From: Alphaproteobacteria bacterium
GTDB lineage: Bacteria; Pseudomonadota; Alphaproteobacteria; RF32; CAG-239
Assembly: GCA_017958895.1 (NCBI GenBank)
Contig: JAGDBT010000060.1
Span: 1-7,159 of the forward strand
Reading direction: 5' to 3'
DNA length: 7,159 nucleotides
Position 1 is the stretch's first letter. Every line of letters starts with the position of its first letter. Both the position numbers and the translations under genes were made by a program. Positions 1-6,735 of this stretch are shown one piece after another. The notes beneath the pieces were generated by a model that did no database searches, was not told where the DNA came from, and worked only from the letters and a program-made list of their open reading frames with translations.

Positions 1-702
1 ACTGGACTTTCCGGCATTGGTCGGCCCGGATATAACTACCTGAAAACCATCACGCAACCGTTCTTCGATATTATTGCCTTTTAAGTGGCTTTCAATTGCC
101 TCTATGATTTTAAATACATCGTTTTCCAATTTAAAAACAGTGTCTTCAGGAATATCTTCCTCCGGAAAATCAATATAGGCCTCAACATGCGAAAGTGCAG
201 AAACTAAACGATTTCGCCATTCTTCATAAAGCGAAAACAGTGTTCCATTCATCTGGCGTAACGCTGTTTTTTGCTGAATTTCGGTTTCGGCATCAATTAA
301 GTCTGCCAGACCTTCCGCCGCCGTAAGATCCATTTTGCCGTTATAAAAGGCCCGGCGAGAGAATTCTCCCGGCTCGGCAATCCGAAAATCTTCCAGATTT
401 GATAGGGCGTTCAGCAGCCCGCGAATAACCGCTTTTGAACCATGACAGTTAATCTCTACCGTATCTTCCCCGCTGAAAGAGTGCGGCCCCTTAAAAGCCG
501 CAATCAGACAGTTATCCAATGTTTCACGTGAATCAAAATCAAAAACTTTACTATAATAAAAACGCCTAAATTCAAGAACTTGCACATCTATATCGGTCAT
601 TTTGGAAAGAAAATCAAAAGCCCTCGGGCCGCAAATTCTTAACACGGCCACCCCCGATTTTCCGAATACCGTTGATAAAGCATATATTGTTTTGTTATCC
701 AT
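1..702 (-). CDS. mnmE: MnmE (TrmE), tRNA uridine-34 modification GTPase, 5' part only
   Basis: The first 234 codons of MnmE, truncated by the left window edge; full-length family members are about 450 residues. MnmE works with MnmG to install the (carboxymethyl)aminomethyl group at C5 of wobble uridine in certain tRNAs, using a folate-derived carbon and GTP hydrolysis, in the cytoplasm. Seen: the N-terminal folate-binding domain (residues about 1-118) with GEDTVEINCHG at 78-88 and EPGEFSRRAF at 110-119; the start of the helical domain with KMDLTAAEGLADLIDA at 123-138 and DFPEEDI at 178-184; and the P-loop GPTNAGKSS at 226-234, right at the edge. The family P-loop usually reads G-x-P-N-x-G-K-S, so the Pro is Thr here. 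The G2-G4 motifs and C-terminal Cys lie outside. The ATG at 702 is preceded by a modest GGA about 6 bases upstream and aligns with the usual family N-terminus. It follows the HEXXH gene by 115 bp; no clear promoter was recognised. Confidence 0.95.
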   Translation of the reverse strand, partial: MDNKTIYALSTVFGKSGVAVLRICGPRAFDFLSKMTDIDVQVLEFRRFYYSKVFDFDSRETLDNCLIAAFKGPHSFSGEDTVEINCHGSKAVIRGLLNALSNLEDFRIAEPGEFSRRAFYNGKMDLTAAEGLADLIDAETEIQQKTALRQMNGTLFSLYEEWRNRLVSALSHVEAYIDFPEEDIPEDTVFKLENDVFKIIEAIESHLKGNNIEERLRDGFQVVISGPTNAGKSS

Positions 703-749
703 TTTATTCCAATTTTACAAAATTAAAATTAAGCCGCTTTTTTTGACTC

Positions 750-810
750 CTGAGAGCATTTTCGGTTTGTCGCGGGAGTTTTATCGTTTTTGCGAAAGTT
801 TTGCTCTCAG
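750..810 (-). repeat. 61-nt inverted repeat / stem-loop in the gap upstream of mnmE
   Basis: The perfect 9-base arms CTGAGAGCA (750-758) and TGCTCTCAG (802-810) face each other. Inside them a second pair of 5-base arms, TTTCG (760-764) and CGAAA (793-797), can extend the helix across a small asymmetric internal loop. The structure lies between the stop of the HEXXH gene and the mnmE start and fills most of that 115-bp gap. No T-tract follows it on the minus strand, so it does not look like a standard intrinsic terminator. It could be an mnmE leader structure, an mRNA 3'-end stabiliser for the upstream gene, or an intergenic repeat unit. The arms are seen directly; the role is unknown. Confidence 0.5.
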
Positions 811-817
811 GGCCCGT

Positions 818-2755
818 TTAATGACTTCTTATTTTTGACCTCGCTTTGGCAAATTCCGACACCATTTCACTGACCGGTTTCCCATGTGCCGAACTTGAAG
901 GTTTCGTAAGTGAGTGAAACTTATCCAGTTCTTCACGCGGTATCCCCGGCAATCTGTCCACGGCGGAAATATCACTCGGGATTTTTCCTTTCATCTCTCT
1001 GCCGTTATTAACACAAGCCACATATAAAAGCAAGGCCTGTTTAGGGGATAGTGTATCAAGAAACTCTATTTTATTTTTCTCCGAGCCCGGAGCGTTTATG
1101 ATTTTTACAAAATGGTCATATTCGGCATTTTGCGAAACACTGACCTGATTTTCGGCTTTATAACAAAACTTAACATCATTAACTGCAAAACCGTACGTTT
1201 CTTTATTTACGATGATTTCTTTATAACCATCTTCTTTCTTCCAATAACCGCGCAATTCTTCCCATCTGCCGCCGTCATCTTCTATGCGTCCGCCCTCGTA
1301 AAACGGTGCAACTTCCGTAAAAGTATCATCAAAGAGGCGAGAAATTTTCAAATCATCCACTTCGTTAACAAAAGACGAGGTTTCCACATTATCACGAACC
1401 AATCTTTTTGCCACTTCCAACAGCCGCGGATTTATATTCTTTTTAGTGATTTCTTTATCATATTCTTCGCGACGTTCAACCATACGTTTCTTCATCGGTT
1501 CAATCAAATCTTTTTGAACTTCGTCGGGAATTTTTACCTCGTAATCACCCTTTATTAATGAAGAAAGGTCAGAATATTCTTCTTTTCCGCTATCCGGATT
1601 GTAAATCTTAAAACGATAATATAAAGATCTTAACAAAAGATATTCTTTGCTGTCTGTATCTTCCGGACCGAATATTGCACCGCTATCCACAACATTCGTC
1701 ACATTTTTAGCAAATTGCTTTACGGTCACATCATAAAATTTGCGGTGAGTTCTTTCAAAATCTTTCCACTTCATCTCCAGCAGTTGCGGCACATCACAAG
1801 CAAAACGTTTGCGCTGTTCATTATCCGGCAGCGAACGTAACTTATTCGCAATATCCATATTATCGCCGTCAAACATACTGAAATCGGCATAATCACCTTT
1901 CTTCAAATAGGCATTTACGCAGTCAAACATTTGCTCAATATAAGCACTGCGCTCATCTTCCACATTCAATTTATACAAATTTTCCACGGTTAATATTTTG
2001 GCACCTTTTTTCAGAGCGCGCCCGTTCAGAAATATGTGATTTTTTATATGCTTAAACTCATGCGCCAACAAAGCTTTTCGATGCTCCGAATTATATAAGC
2101 CGTCGCTGTAAAAATAAAAAAGATTGCGATCTTTGTCGTTTGTAATCGTTGCGGCATACGAAAGTGCGTCAAGACGAGGATTTGCTGCTTTTTCTTTTTC
2201 AAAACCGGCTATCATGCCTTGCAATTTTTTATAATCATCTTCCTCAAACCTGAAATGGTTGCGCACAAGTTCCATACGTTTTTCCGCATGAAAAACCGTT
2301 GCCAAGCGGGTTTTAAAATCTTTTACCTCATATTTTCCGGTGCTTTCGTTATAAAAAACATCATAAAATTCATCGATCGGCTCGATTTTAAAGCCGATAT
2401 TTTTTACAACATCGGGAACATCCGAATCTGCCACCCGGTCATCAAAATGTATGGTATTTTCTTTTTTAACTTTGGCCGGATAATCATTATCCTTTAAGCC
2501 GTTACTGTAATCTTCCGGTTTTTTGAAATAATCGTAATAGGCTAATTCCGTACTCACAAAATCCGTATTTTTTTTATCGAATTCAACTCCTGCCGACTTA
2601 ATCATCCCACTGTTGAAATCGGCATATTTTATATCTTTGCAAATATTTTCGCATTCTTTACAAAGTCTTATCTTCTCCGCAACATTTTTAAAAGTGATAT
2701 TAAAAACAATAAGGCGATTATCCGCTGTTTTTACCAATAAAGATTCGCAAGTCAT
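818..2755 (-). CDS. Unrecognised 645-residue protein with a HEXXH zinc-metallopeptidase motif
   Basis: I do not recognise a named family. The clearest signal is LLAHEFKHIKNH at residues 229-240: HEFKH (232-236) fits the HEXXH zincin motif, with H232 and H236 as zinc ligands and E233 as the catalytic base. Downstream, DERSAYIEQ (267-275) offers E268, or less likely E274, as a gluzincin third ligand, in an E-x-x-A setting resembling ImmA/IrrE-type peptidases. The N-terminus has a C-x2-C-x3-C cluster (C32, C35, C39) plus C3, possibly a second metal site. The rest is highly charged, with no signal peptide or membrane segment, so a cytoplasmic protein is expected unless secreted by a signal-independent route. 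Residues about 340-645 show no motif I can name. The ATG at 2755 is supported by a strong GGAGGG Shine-Dalgarno 4 bases upstream and a dedicated promoter. An 8-A run spans codons 61-63. It is a real gene: long, open, with good initiation signals. A metal-dependent peptidase role is inferred; substrate unknown. Confidence 0.85.
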   Translation of the reverse strand: MTCESLLVKTADNRLIVFNITFKNVAEKIRLCKECENICKDIKYADFNSGMIKSAGVEFDKKNTDFVSTELAYYDYFKKPEDYSNGLKDNDYPAKVKKENTIHFDDRVADSDVPDVVKNIGFKIEPIDEFYDVFYNESTGKYEVKDFKTRLATVFHAEKRMELVRNHFRFEEDDYKKLQGMIAGFEKEKAANPRLDALSYAATITNDKDRNLFYFYSDGLYNSEHRKALLAHEFKHIKNHIFLNGRALKKGAKILTVENLYKLNVEDERSAYIEQMFDCVNAYLKKGDYADFSMFDGDNMDIANKLRSLPDNEQRKRFACDVPQLLEMKWKDFERTHRKFYDVTVKQFAKNVTNVVDSGAIFGPEDTDSKEYLLLRSLYYRFKIYNPDSGKEEYSDLSSLIKGDYEVKIPDEVQKDLIEPMKKRMVERREEYDKEITKKNINPRLLEVAKRLVRDNVETSSFVNEVDDLKISRLFDDTFTEVAPFYEGGRIEDDGGRWEELRGYWKKEDGYKEIIVNKETYGFAVNDVKFCYKAENQVSVSQNAEYDHFVKIINAPGSEKNKIEFLDTLSPKQALLLYVACVNNGREMKGKIPSDISAVDRLPGIPREELDKFHSLTKPSSSAHGKPVSEMVSEFAKARSKIRSH

Positions 2756-2766
2756 GTTGCCCTCCG
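2756..2766 (-). promoter_or_regulatory. Strong ribosome binding site of the HEXXH protein gene
   Basis: On the minus strand GGAGGG is followed by four bases (CAAC) and then ATG. It is the best Shine-Dalgarno match in the window and fixes the start at 2755. Confidence 0.8.
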
Positions 2767-2781
2767 GATGAATTTAGGTGC

Positions 2782-2810
2782 ATTATACATCCTTTTTGAC
2801 AAAAAATCAA
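2782..2810 (-). promoter_or_regulatory. Sigma70-type promoter for the HEXXH protein gene
   Basis: On the minus strand, a -35 hexamer TTGATT (2805-2810; 4 of 6 consensus) is separated by exactly 17 bases from a perfect -10 TATAAT (2782-2787). The predicted transcription start is near 2775, giving a leader of about 20 bases that holds the GGAGGG ribosome binding site. The element fits entirely between the stop of the 187-residue gene and the start of the 645-residue gene, so the latter can be transcribed independently of typA and its follower. Prediction by consensus only. Confidence 0.7.
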
Positions 2811-2815
2811 CAAAT

Positions 2816-3379
2816 TTATTGTCGGTAATTAACATTTGTTTTTTGATTTTGCATTTCCACCTGATATGTCTTGTATTGCTCATCCATTTCACGACGGAAA
2901 TTGCGCAATAAAGACTCATCTTTCGGAGCTCTTTCCAAGGCTTCAATCAGGCTGTTGCCGTTTCGGCCGTTCAACAAAGTCATCATTATGTTTCTTTCGG
3001 TATTATCAAGCACCATATATAAATTTATCAGCAGATTATTCAAAAACATATTACCGGCCAACGGCGGACGAGAGCCGAACTTTTCTTCCAAAAAGGCGGC
3101 AAATTTCTTGCGAACGGCTTCTTCCTCACGTTTTTTGCCCAGTTCTATTTCATTGTGCTTGAGTACTGCCTTATGCCACATATCGGCGCGACCTTTTTCG
3201 CTCAAACCTAAGGATTTGTAAGAACTTTTACGTTGTGCGGGATCTAAACATTCCGGTGTTTTTTCCGTTATGCCCTTATGAGATTGCAACGGACGTTTGA
3301 ACAGTTCGCAAAAAGTATTATTTGCTTTCAAAAACGGACAATATTCCGGACATATCTTAAGTTTTTCTTCACCGCTCAT
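2816..3379 (-). CDS. Unrecognised 187-residue protein with an N-terminal four-cysteine cluster
   Basis: No family recognised. The first 45 residues contain C10, C14, C24 and C44, set in CPEYCPFLK (10-18), FCELFKRPL (23-31) and PECLDP (42-47); this looks like a structural zinc site or an iron-sulfur cluster, but the spacing matches no binding motif I can name. Residues about 60-105 are strongly charged and probably helical. A more hydrophobic stretch (about 108-135, NMFLNNLLINLYMVLD) is too broken by polar residues for a confident membrane segment; a charged helical C-terminus follows. There is no signal peptide, so it is probably cytoplasmic. The ATG at 3379 has an AAAGGA ribosome binding site about 8 bases upstream. 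The gene follows typA by 55 bp with no convincing terminator or promoter between, so co-transcription with typA is plausible. Functional linkage to TypA or to the downstream HEXXH protein is only conjecture. Confidence 0.8.
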   Translation of the reverse strand: MSGEEKLKICPEYCPFLKANNTFCELFKRPLQSHKGITEKTPECLDPAQRKSSYKSLGLSEKGRADMWHKAVLKHNEIELGKKREEEAVRKKFAAFLEEKFGSRPPLAGNMFLNNLLINLYMVLDNTERNIMMTLLNGRNGNSLIEALERAPKDESLLRNFRREMDEQYKTYQVEMQNQKTNVNYRQ

Positions 3380-3434
3380 TGTAGTTCCTTTGTTCCGATA
3401 TTAACTCTCAAAGCTTAATATTTGATAAAAAGCT

Positions 3435-5261
3435 TTATTCCTCTTCACCGTTGATTTTAGAACGTTTGCGAGCAATAGGGTCCAATATTTTTTTACGCAA
3501 GCGCAATGATTTTGGTGTAACTTCCAGCAATTCATCGGCCTGAATATATGATAATGCTTGTTCCAAACTCATTTTACGCGGCGGAATCAAATCTATTGCT
3601 TCATCTTTGCCGGCTGCCCGAATATTGGTCAGTTGCTTTGATTTGGTCGGATTAACATCTATATCGTTATATTTGTTATGTTCGCCGATAATCATACCCA
3701 CATAAACCGGGCTGTTGTGTTCAACAAACATCGGACCGCGATCCTGTAACTTCCAAAGAGAGTAGGCGATTGCCTGTCCGTCTTCGCTGGAAATCATAAC
3801 CCCGTTACGATGATTTTCTATTTCACCCTTAAACGGCTCAAACCCGTAGAAAATACGGTTCATAACACCGGTACCTCGTGTATCGGTCAAAAATTCCGAG
3901 TGATAACCGATTAAACCGCGTGACGGAGCATGAAAAATCAAGCGAACCTTGTTGCCGACTTGCGAAGGAATCATATCGGTCATTTCGGCACGACGTTGTC
4001 CCAATTTTTCTACCACCGTACCGGAATATTCCTCATCCACATCAACCACAACTTCTTCTATCGGCTCCAGAAGTTCGCCGTTTTCACCGCGTTTCATAAT
4101 CACCCGCGGACGTGAAATGGAAAGTTCAAAACCTTCGCGACGCATGGTTTCTATCAACACGCCGAGTTGCAACTCTCCGCGACCGGCAACTTCAAAACTG
4201 TCGGTATTTTCGGTGCGCGAAATTTTAAGAGCAATATTTCCTTCCGCTTCTTTTTCCAACCTCGCCCAAATTACTCGGGAAGTAACTTTATCGCCTTCGC
4301 GTCCCGCCAAAGGTGAATCATTAACCGAGAAAGTCATAACCAGAGTAGGGGGATCAATCGGTTGTGCGTGAATATAATCGCTTGCATTTACTTCAAGGGC
4401 GCAAATCGTATCGGCAACCGTGCCTTTAACCACCCCGGCCACCGCCACAATATCACCGGCATGTGCCTCGTTTAAAGCAACTCTGTCCAGACCTTTGTAG
4501 GCCATAATTTTGGTAATTTTCGTACGTTCAATTTCGCCGTCTTTGTTTATAACCTTTACCGTGTCATTCACTTTTACGCTGCCACTCTGAATTTTACCCG
4601 TCAAAATGCGTCCGACAAACTTATCGGCCTCCAAGGTGGTAGCCAACATTCTGAAAGGTTTATCCGGCTCGCATACCGGCTCGCTGACATAAGAAATTAT
4701 CGTTTCAAATAAAGGGGTCAAATCCTTATGTTCATCGGCCAAATCACGTACCGCCCAACCGTTACGACCTGAAGCATAGAGAATAGGGAAATCCAGTTGC
4801 TCATCACTGGCGTTCAGGCTGACGAATAAGTCAAAAACTTCGTTTAACACTTCATCGGGACGGGCATCCGGCTTATCGGCCTTATTAATCACCACAATAG
4901 GTCTTAAACCAATTTTCAAGGCTTTTCCCAAAACAAATTTCGTTTGCGGCATCGGGCCCTCAGAGGCATCTACCAACAAAACCACTCCGTCAACCATTGA
5001 TAAAATCCGCTCAACTTCACCTCCGAAATCAGCGTGTCCCGGTGTATCAACAATGTTTATATGTGTACCCTGCCAATCAACCGATGTACACTTAGATAAA
5101 ATCGTAATTCCTCTTTCGCGTTCCAAATCATTACTGTCCATAACGCAATCAACAACCTTTTGATTGTCGCGAAAAGTTCCGCTTTGCCTCAGCAAACCGT
5201 CAACCAAAGTGGTTTTTCCGTGGTCAACGTGAGCTATAATGGCAATATTTCTCATACTCAT
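3435..5261 (-). CDS. typA: TypA/BipA, ribosome-associated translational GTPase
   Basis: Complete at 608 residues, matching the usual family length (E. coli BipA is about 607). TypA is an EF-G/LepA-like GTPase that binds the ribosome and is linked to 50S assembly, low-temperature growth and stress responses. Seen: G1 AHVDHGKTT (10-18), G2 ERGIT (49-53), G3 DTPGH (72-76), G4 NKAD (126-129) and G5-region ASGRNG (163-168); a beta-barrel domain II from about 200 to 290; EF-G-like domains III and V, including AGRGELQLG (359-367); and the TypA-specific C-terminal domain with SRGLIGYHSEFLTDTRGTG (447-465) and LRKKILD (588-594). All catalytic positions are intact, including H76. The start at 5261 is preceded by weak GAAG, with AGGGA further upstream; an in-frame ATG two codons later (5255) is an alternative that would not affect the domain. 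It lies 106 bp downstream of trkA and has a plausible promoter of its own. Confidence 0.97.
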   Translation of the reverse strand: MSMRNIAIIAHVDHGKTTLVDGLLRQSGTFRDNQKVVDCVMDSNDLERERGITILSKCTSVDWQGTHINIVDTPGHADFGGEVERILSMVDGVVLLVDASEGPMPQTKFVLGKALKIGLRPIVVINKADKPDARPDEVLNEVFDLFVSLNASDEQLDFPILYASGRNGWAVRDLADEHKDLTPLFETIISYVSEPVCEPDKPFRMLATTLEADKFVGRILTGKIQSGSVKVNDTVKVINKDGEIERTKITKIMAYKGLDRVALNEAHAGDIVAVAGVVKGTVADTICALEVNASDYIHAQPIDPPTLVMTFSVNDSPLAGREGDKVTSRVIWARLEKEAEGNIALKISRTENTDSFEVAGRGELQLGVLIETMRREGFELSISRPRVIMKRGENGELLEPIEEVVVDVDEEYSGTVVEKLGQRRAEMTDMIPSQVGNKVRLIFHAPSRGLIGYHSEFLTDTRGTGVMNRIFYGFEPFKGEIENHRNGVMISSEDGQAIAYSLWKLQDRGPMFVEHNSPVYVGMIIGEHNKYNDIDVNPTKSKQLTNIRAAGKDEAIDLIPPRKMSLEQALSYIQADELLEVTPKSLRLRKKILDPIARKRSKINGEEE

Positions 5262-5300
5262 TTCTTCAAATTCCCTAAAAAAAAGACTAAAAAGCCCCGT

Positions 5301-5331
5301 AAAAATTTGCCCTACAATAACGCAAATTTTT
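5301..5331. repeat. Perfect 10-bp inverted repeat bracketing the typA -10 region
   Basis: The arms AAAAATTTGC (5301-5310) and GCAAATTTTT (5322-5331) are perfect reverse complements separated by 11 bases. The spacer holds the proposed typA -10 hexamer. Because the arms are A-rich then T-rich, the element could act as a weak, low-GC terminator for trkA, or as a dyad operator over the typA promoter. The repeat is seen directly; either role is inferred. Confidence 0.55.
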
Positions 5332-5341
5332 TAAATTTCAA
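5314..5341 (-). promoter_or_regulatory. Putative sigma70-type promoter of typA
   Basis: On the minus strand a -35 TTGAAA (5336-5341; 5 of 6 consensus) is separated by 16 bases from a -10 TATTGT (5314-5319; 4 of 6). The predicted start lies near 5307, giving a leader of about 45 bases before the typA ATG. The region is very AT-rich, which raises the chance of a random match; its position in the only sizeable gap between trkA and typA supports it. Confidence 0.45.
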
Positions 5342-5367
5342 GAATTTTTAAGCGGATTTTTTCAAGC

Positions 5368-6735
5368 TCAGCTGTAAAAAATATTTTCAATGCGTTTAAT
5401 GTCGGAAGGAGCAACATATATCAGGATTTTATCCTCATTTTCCAAATGCAAATCCGCAAAATCGAACAGCAACTTATCGCCTCTGGAAATCAGCATAATC
5501 GCACTGTCTTCCGGAATATGCAAACTTTTCACGCTATGTCCCACGTGACTGCTGTCTTCTCCGAGTTTTATTTCCCAAATTTCGCCCATGTTCCGACCGA
5601 TGGAATAAGCTTCACGAATACGTGCCCGACGCAAATATTTCAAAATTGCCGAAATGGTAATAACCGAGCGATCTATAATCACATTGTTACGAATATTCAG
5701 CCCCAAAACATTATAATCTTTGGAATTTACCAAAGACAATGTTTGCGTTTCACGGCTACGCGAGGCTATAAGAGAAATTAACAGGTTATCTTTATCGCGG
5801 TCCGTTACCGCCACGCTGACATCGGCCGTTCCCAAGCCGGCTTCCTGTTGAATTACCTCACTCATCATATCGCCGCAAACAATTCCCGCCACATTAAGTT
5901 TTTCCGCCAACTTTGTGGCTTTTTCCGCATCTTCTTCAACAATATTGCAACGCACGATGTTTTCATTGTTTTCCAACTGCTTAGCCAAGTAATAAGATAT
6001 GGTATTAGCGCCGAAAATAATGATTTTTTCATAAGGATTATGGTCAACCCCGAACAATCTCATAATTTCCATGTTTTGTTCCGGAAAACAACCGACATAA
6101 ATCAAATCGTTACGTTGTAAAAAAACTTCTTCTTCCGTCGGCAGAATGCGCCGATTACCGCGCATTATCATCACAATATGCGCCGAAAGTTCCGCCAATT
6201 TTTGATTTATGTGATTTAAGGAAAATTTCATAAACGGAACTTCGGTTTCTTTCTGCCGAAAAGCAAAAATATTAACTTGATTATTGGCAAACGGATAAAC
6301 CACGGTACTGCCCGGAAAATCAAATAAATGGCGAATAAATTCCGCAATTTCGATATCCGGAGTAATCACCAAATCAATCGGCAGGCTTTTTTCGTTATAC
6401 AGAGAATTCCACAACGGATTTAAGAAATATTGCGAATCAACACGCGCAATTTTTTTCGGCACATTAAACAGTGTAAAAGCCACTTGGCAGGCAATCATAT
6501 TTATTTCGTCATTATCGGTAACCGCTATCAGCATATCCATATTCTTCATGCCGACACTTTCCTGCACATCAGGATGCGAAATCGAGCCCAAATACGGCTG
6601 AACATCATATTCTTTGGCTATTTCATTAAGTTTAGCCGCATCTTCATCAACCACCACAATATCGTTGTTGCCTCTGCTTAAATAACCCACGATGCTTTTT
6701 CCCACACCGGTTGCGCCACCGACCACGATTTTCAT
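5368..6735 (-). CDS. trkA: TrkA, cytoplasmic NAD-binding regulatory subunit of Trk potassium uptake
   Basis: Complete at 455 residues (E. coli TrkA is about 458), with the family's duplicated RCK layout. TrkA sits on the cytoplasmic face of the TrkH/TrkG potassium channel and gates it in response to nucleotides. Seen: RCK-N 1 (about 1-135) with its beta-alpha-beta start, acidic D30 ending strand 2 (DIVVVD, 25-30) and AVTDNDEIN (71-79); RCK-C 1 (about 146-228); RCK-N 2 (about 236-352) with AVTDRDKDN (309-317); RCK-C 2 (about 373-455). Two oddities: the first glycine motif, normally GAGQVG, reads GATGVG followed by KS (7-14), which also satisfies the Walker A pattern; the second reads GANTIS (242-247) and has lost its later glycines. 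The ATG at 6735 overlaps the dusB stop (ATGA) and has GGAG 8 bases upstream, so translation is probably coupled to dusB. No trkH or trkG gene is in view. Confidence 0.94.
   Translation of the reverse strand: MKIVVGGATGVGKSIVGYLSRGNNDIVVVDEDAAKLNEIAKEYDVQPYLGSISHPDVQESVGMKNMDMLIAVTDNDEINMIACQVAFTLFNVPKKIARVDSQYFLNPLWNSLYNEKSLPIDLVITPDIEIAEFIRHLFDFPGSTVVYPFANNQVNIFAFRQKETEVPFMKFSLNHINQKLAELSAHIVMIMRGNRRILPTEEEVFLQRNDLIYVGCFPEQNMEIMRLFGVDHNPYEKIIIFGANTISYYLAKQLENNENIVRCNIVEEDAEKATKLAEKLNVAGIVCGDMMSEVIQQEAGLGTADVSVAVTDRDKDNLLISLIASRSRETQTLSLVNSKDYNVLGLNIRNNVIIDRSVITISAILKYLRRARIREAYSIGRNMGEIWEIKLGEDSSHVGHSVKSLHIPEDSAIMLISRGDKLLFDFADLHLENEDKILIYVAPSDIKRIENIFYS

Noticed and set aside
602..838. A 78-codon plus-strand reading frame across the mnmE start and the intergenic stem-loop
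   Set aside because: It is antisense to mnmE, crosses the inverted repeat, has no convincing ribosome binding site and no recognisable content.
1112..1558. A 148-codon plus-strand reading frame rich in Phe and Ile
   Set aside because: It is antisense to the charged, Lys/Glu-rich HEXXH protein; the Phe/Ile richness is simply the complement of Lys/Glu/Asp codons.
2752..2946. A 64-codon minus-strand reading frame ending in an ATGA overlap with the HEXXH gene start
   Set aside because: Most of it lies out of frame inside the 187-residue gene, and its end runs through the predicted promoter and ribosome binding site; composition is not protein-like.
3410..3436. Inverted repeat AAAGCTT / AAGCTTT at the end of typA as a possible terminator
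   Set aside because: Arms are only 7 bases, AT-rich and each nearly self-palindromic, the repeat overlaps the stop codon, and no T-tract follows on the minus strand.
3949..4371. A 140-codon plus-strand reading frame
   Set aside because: It is wholly antisense to the highly conserved typA gene, with no initiation signals or recognisable domain.
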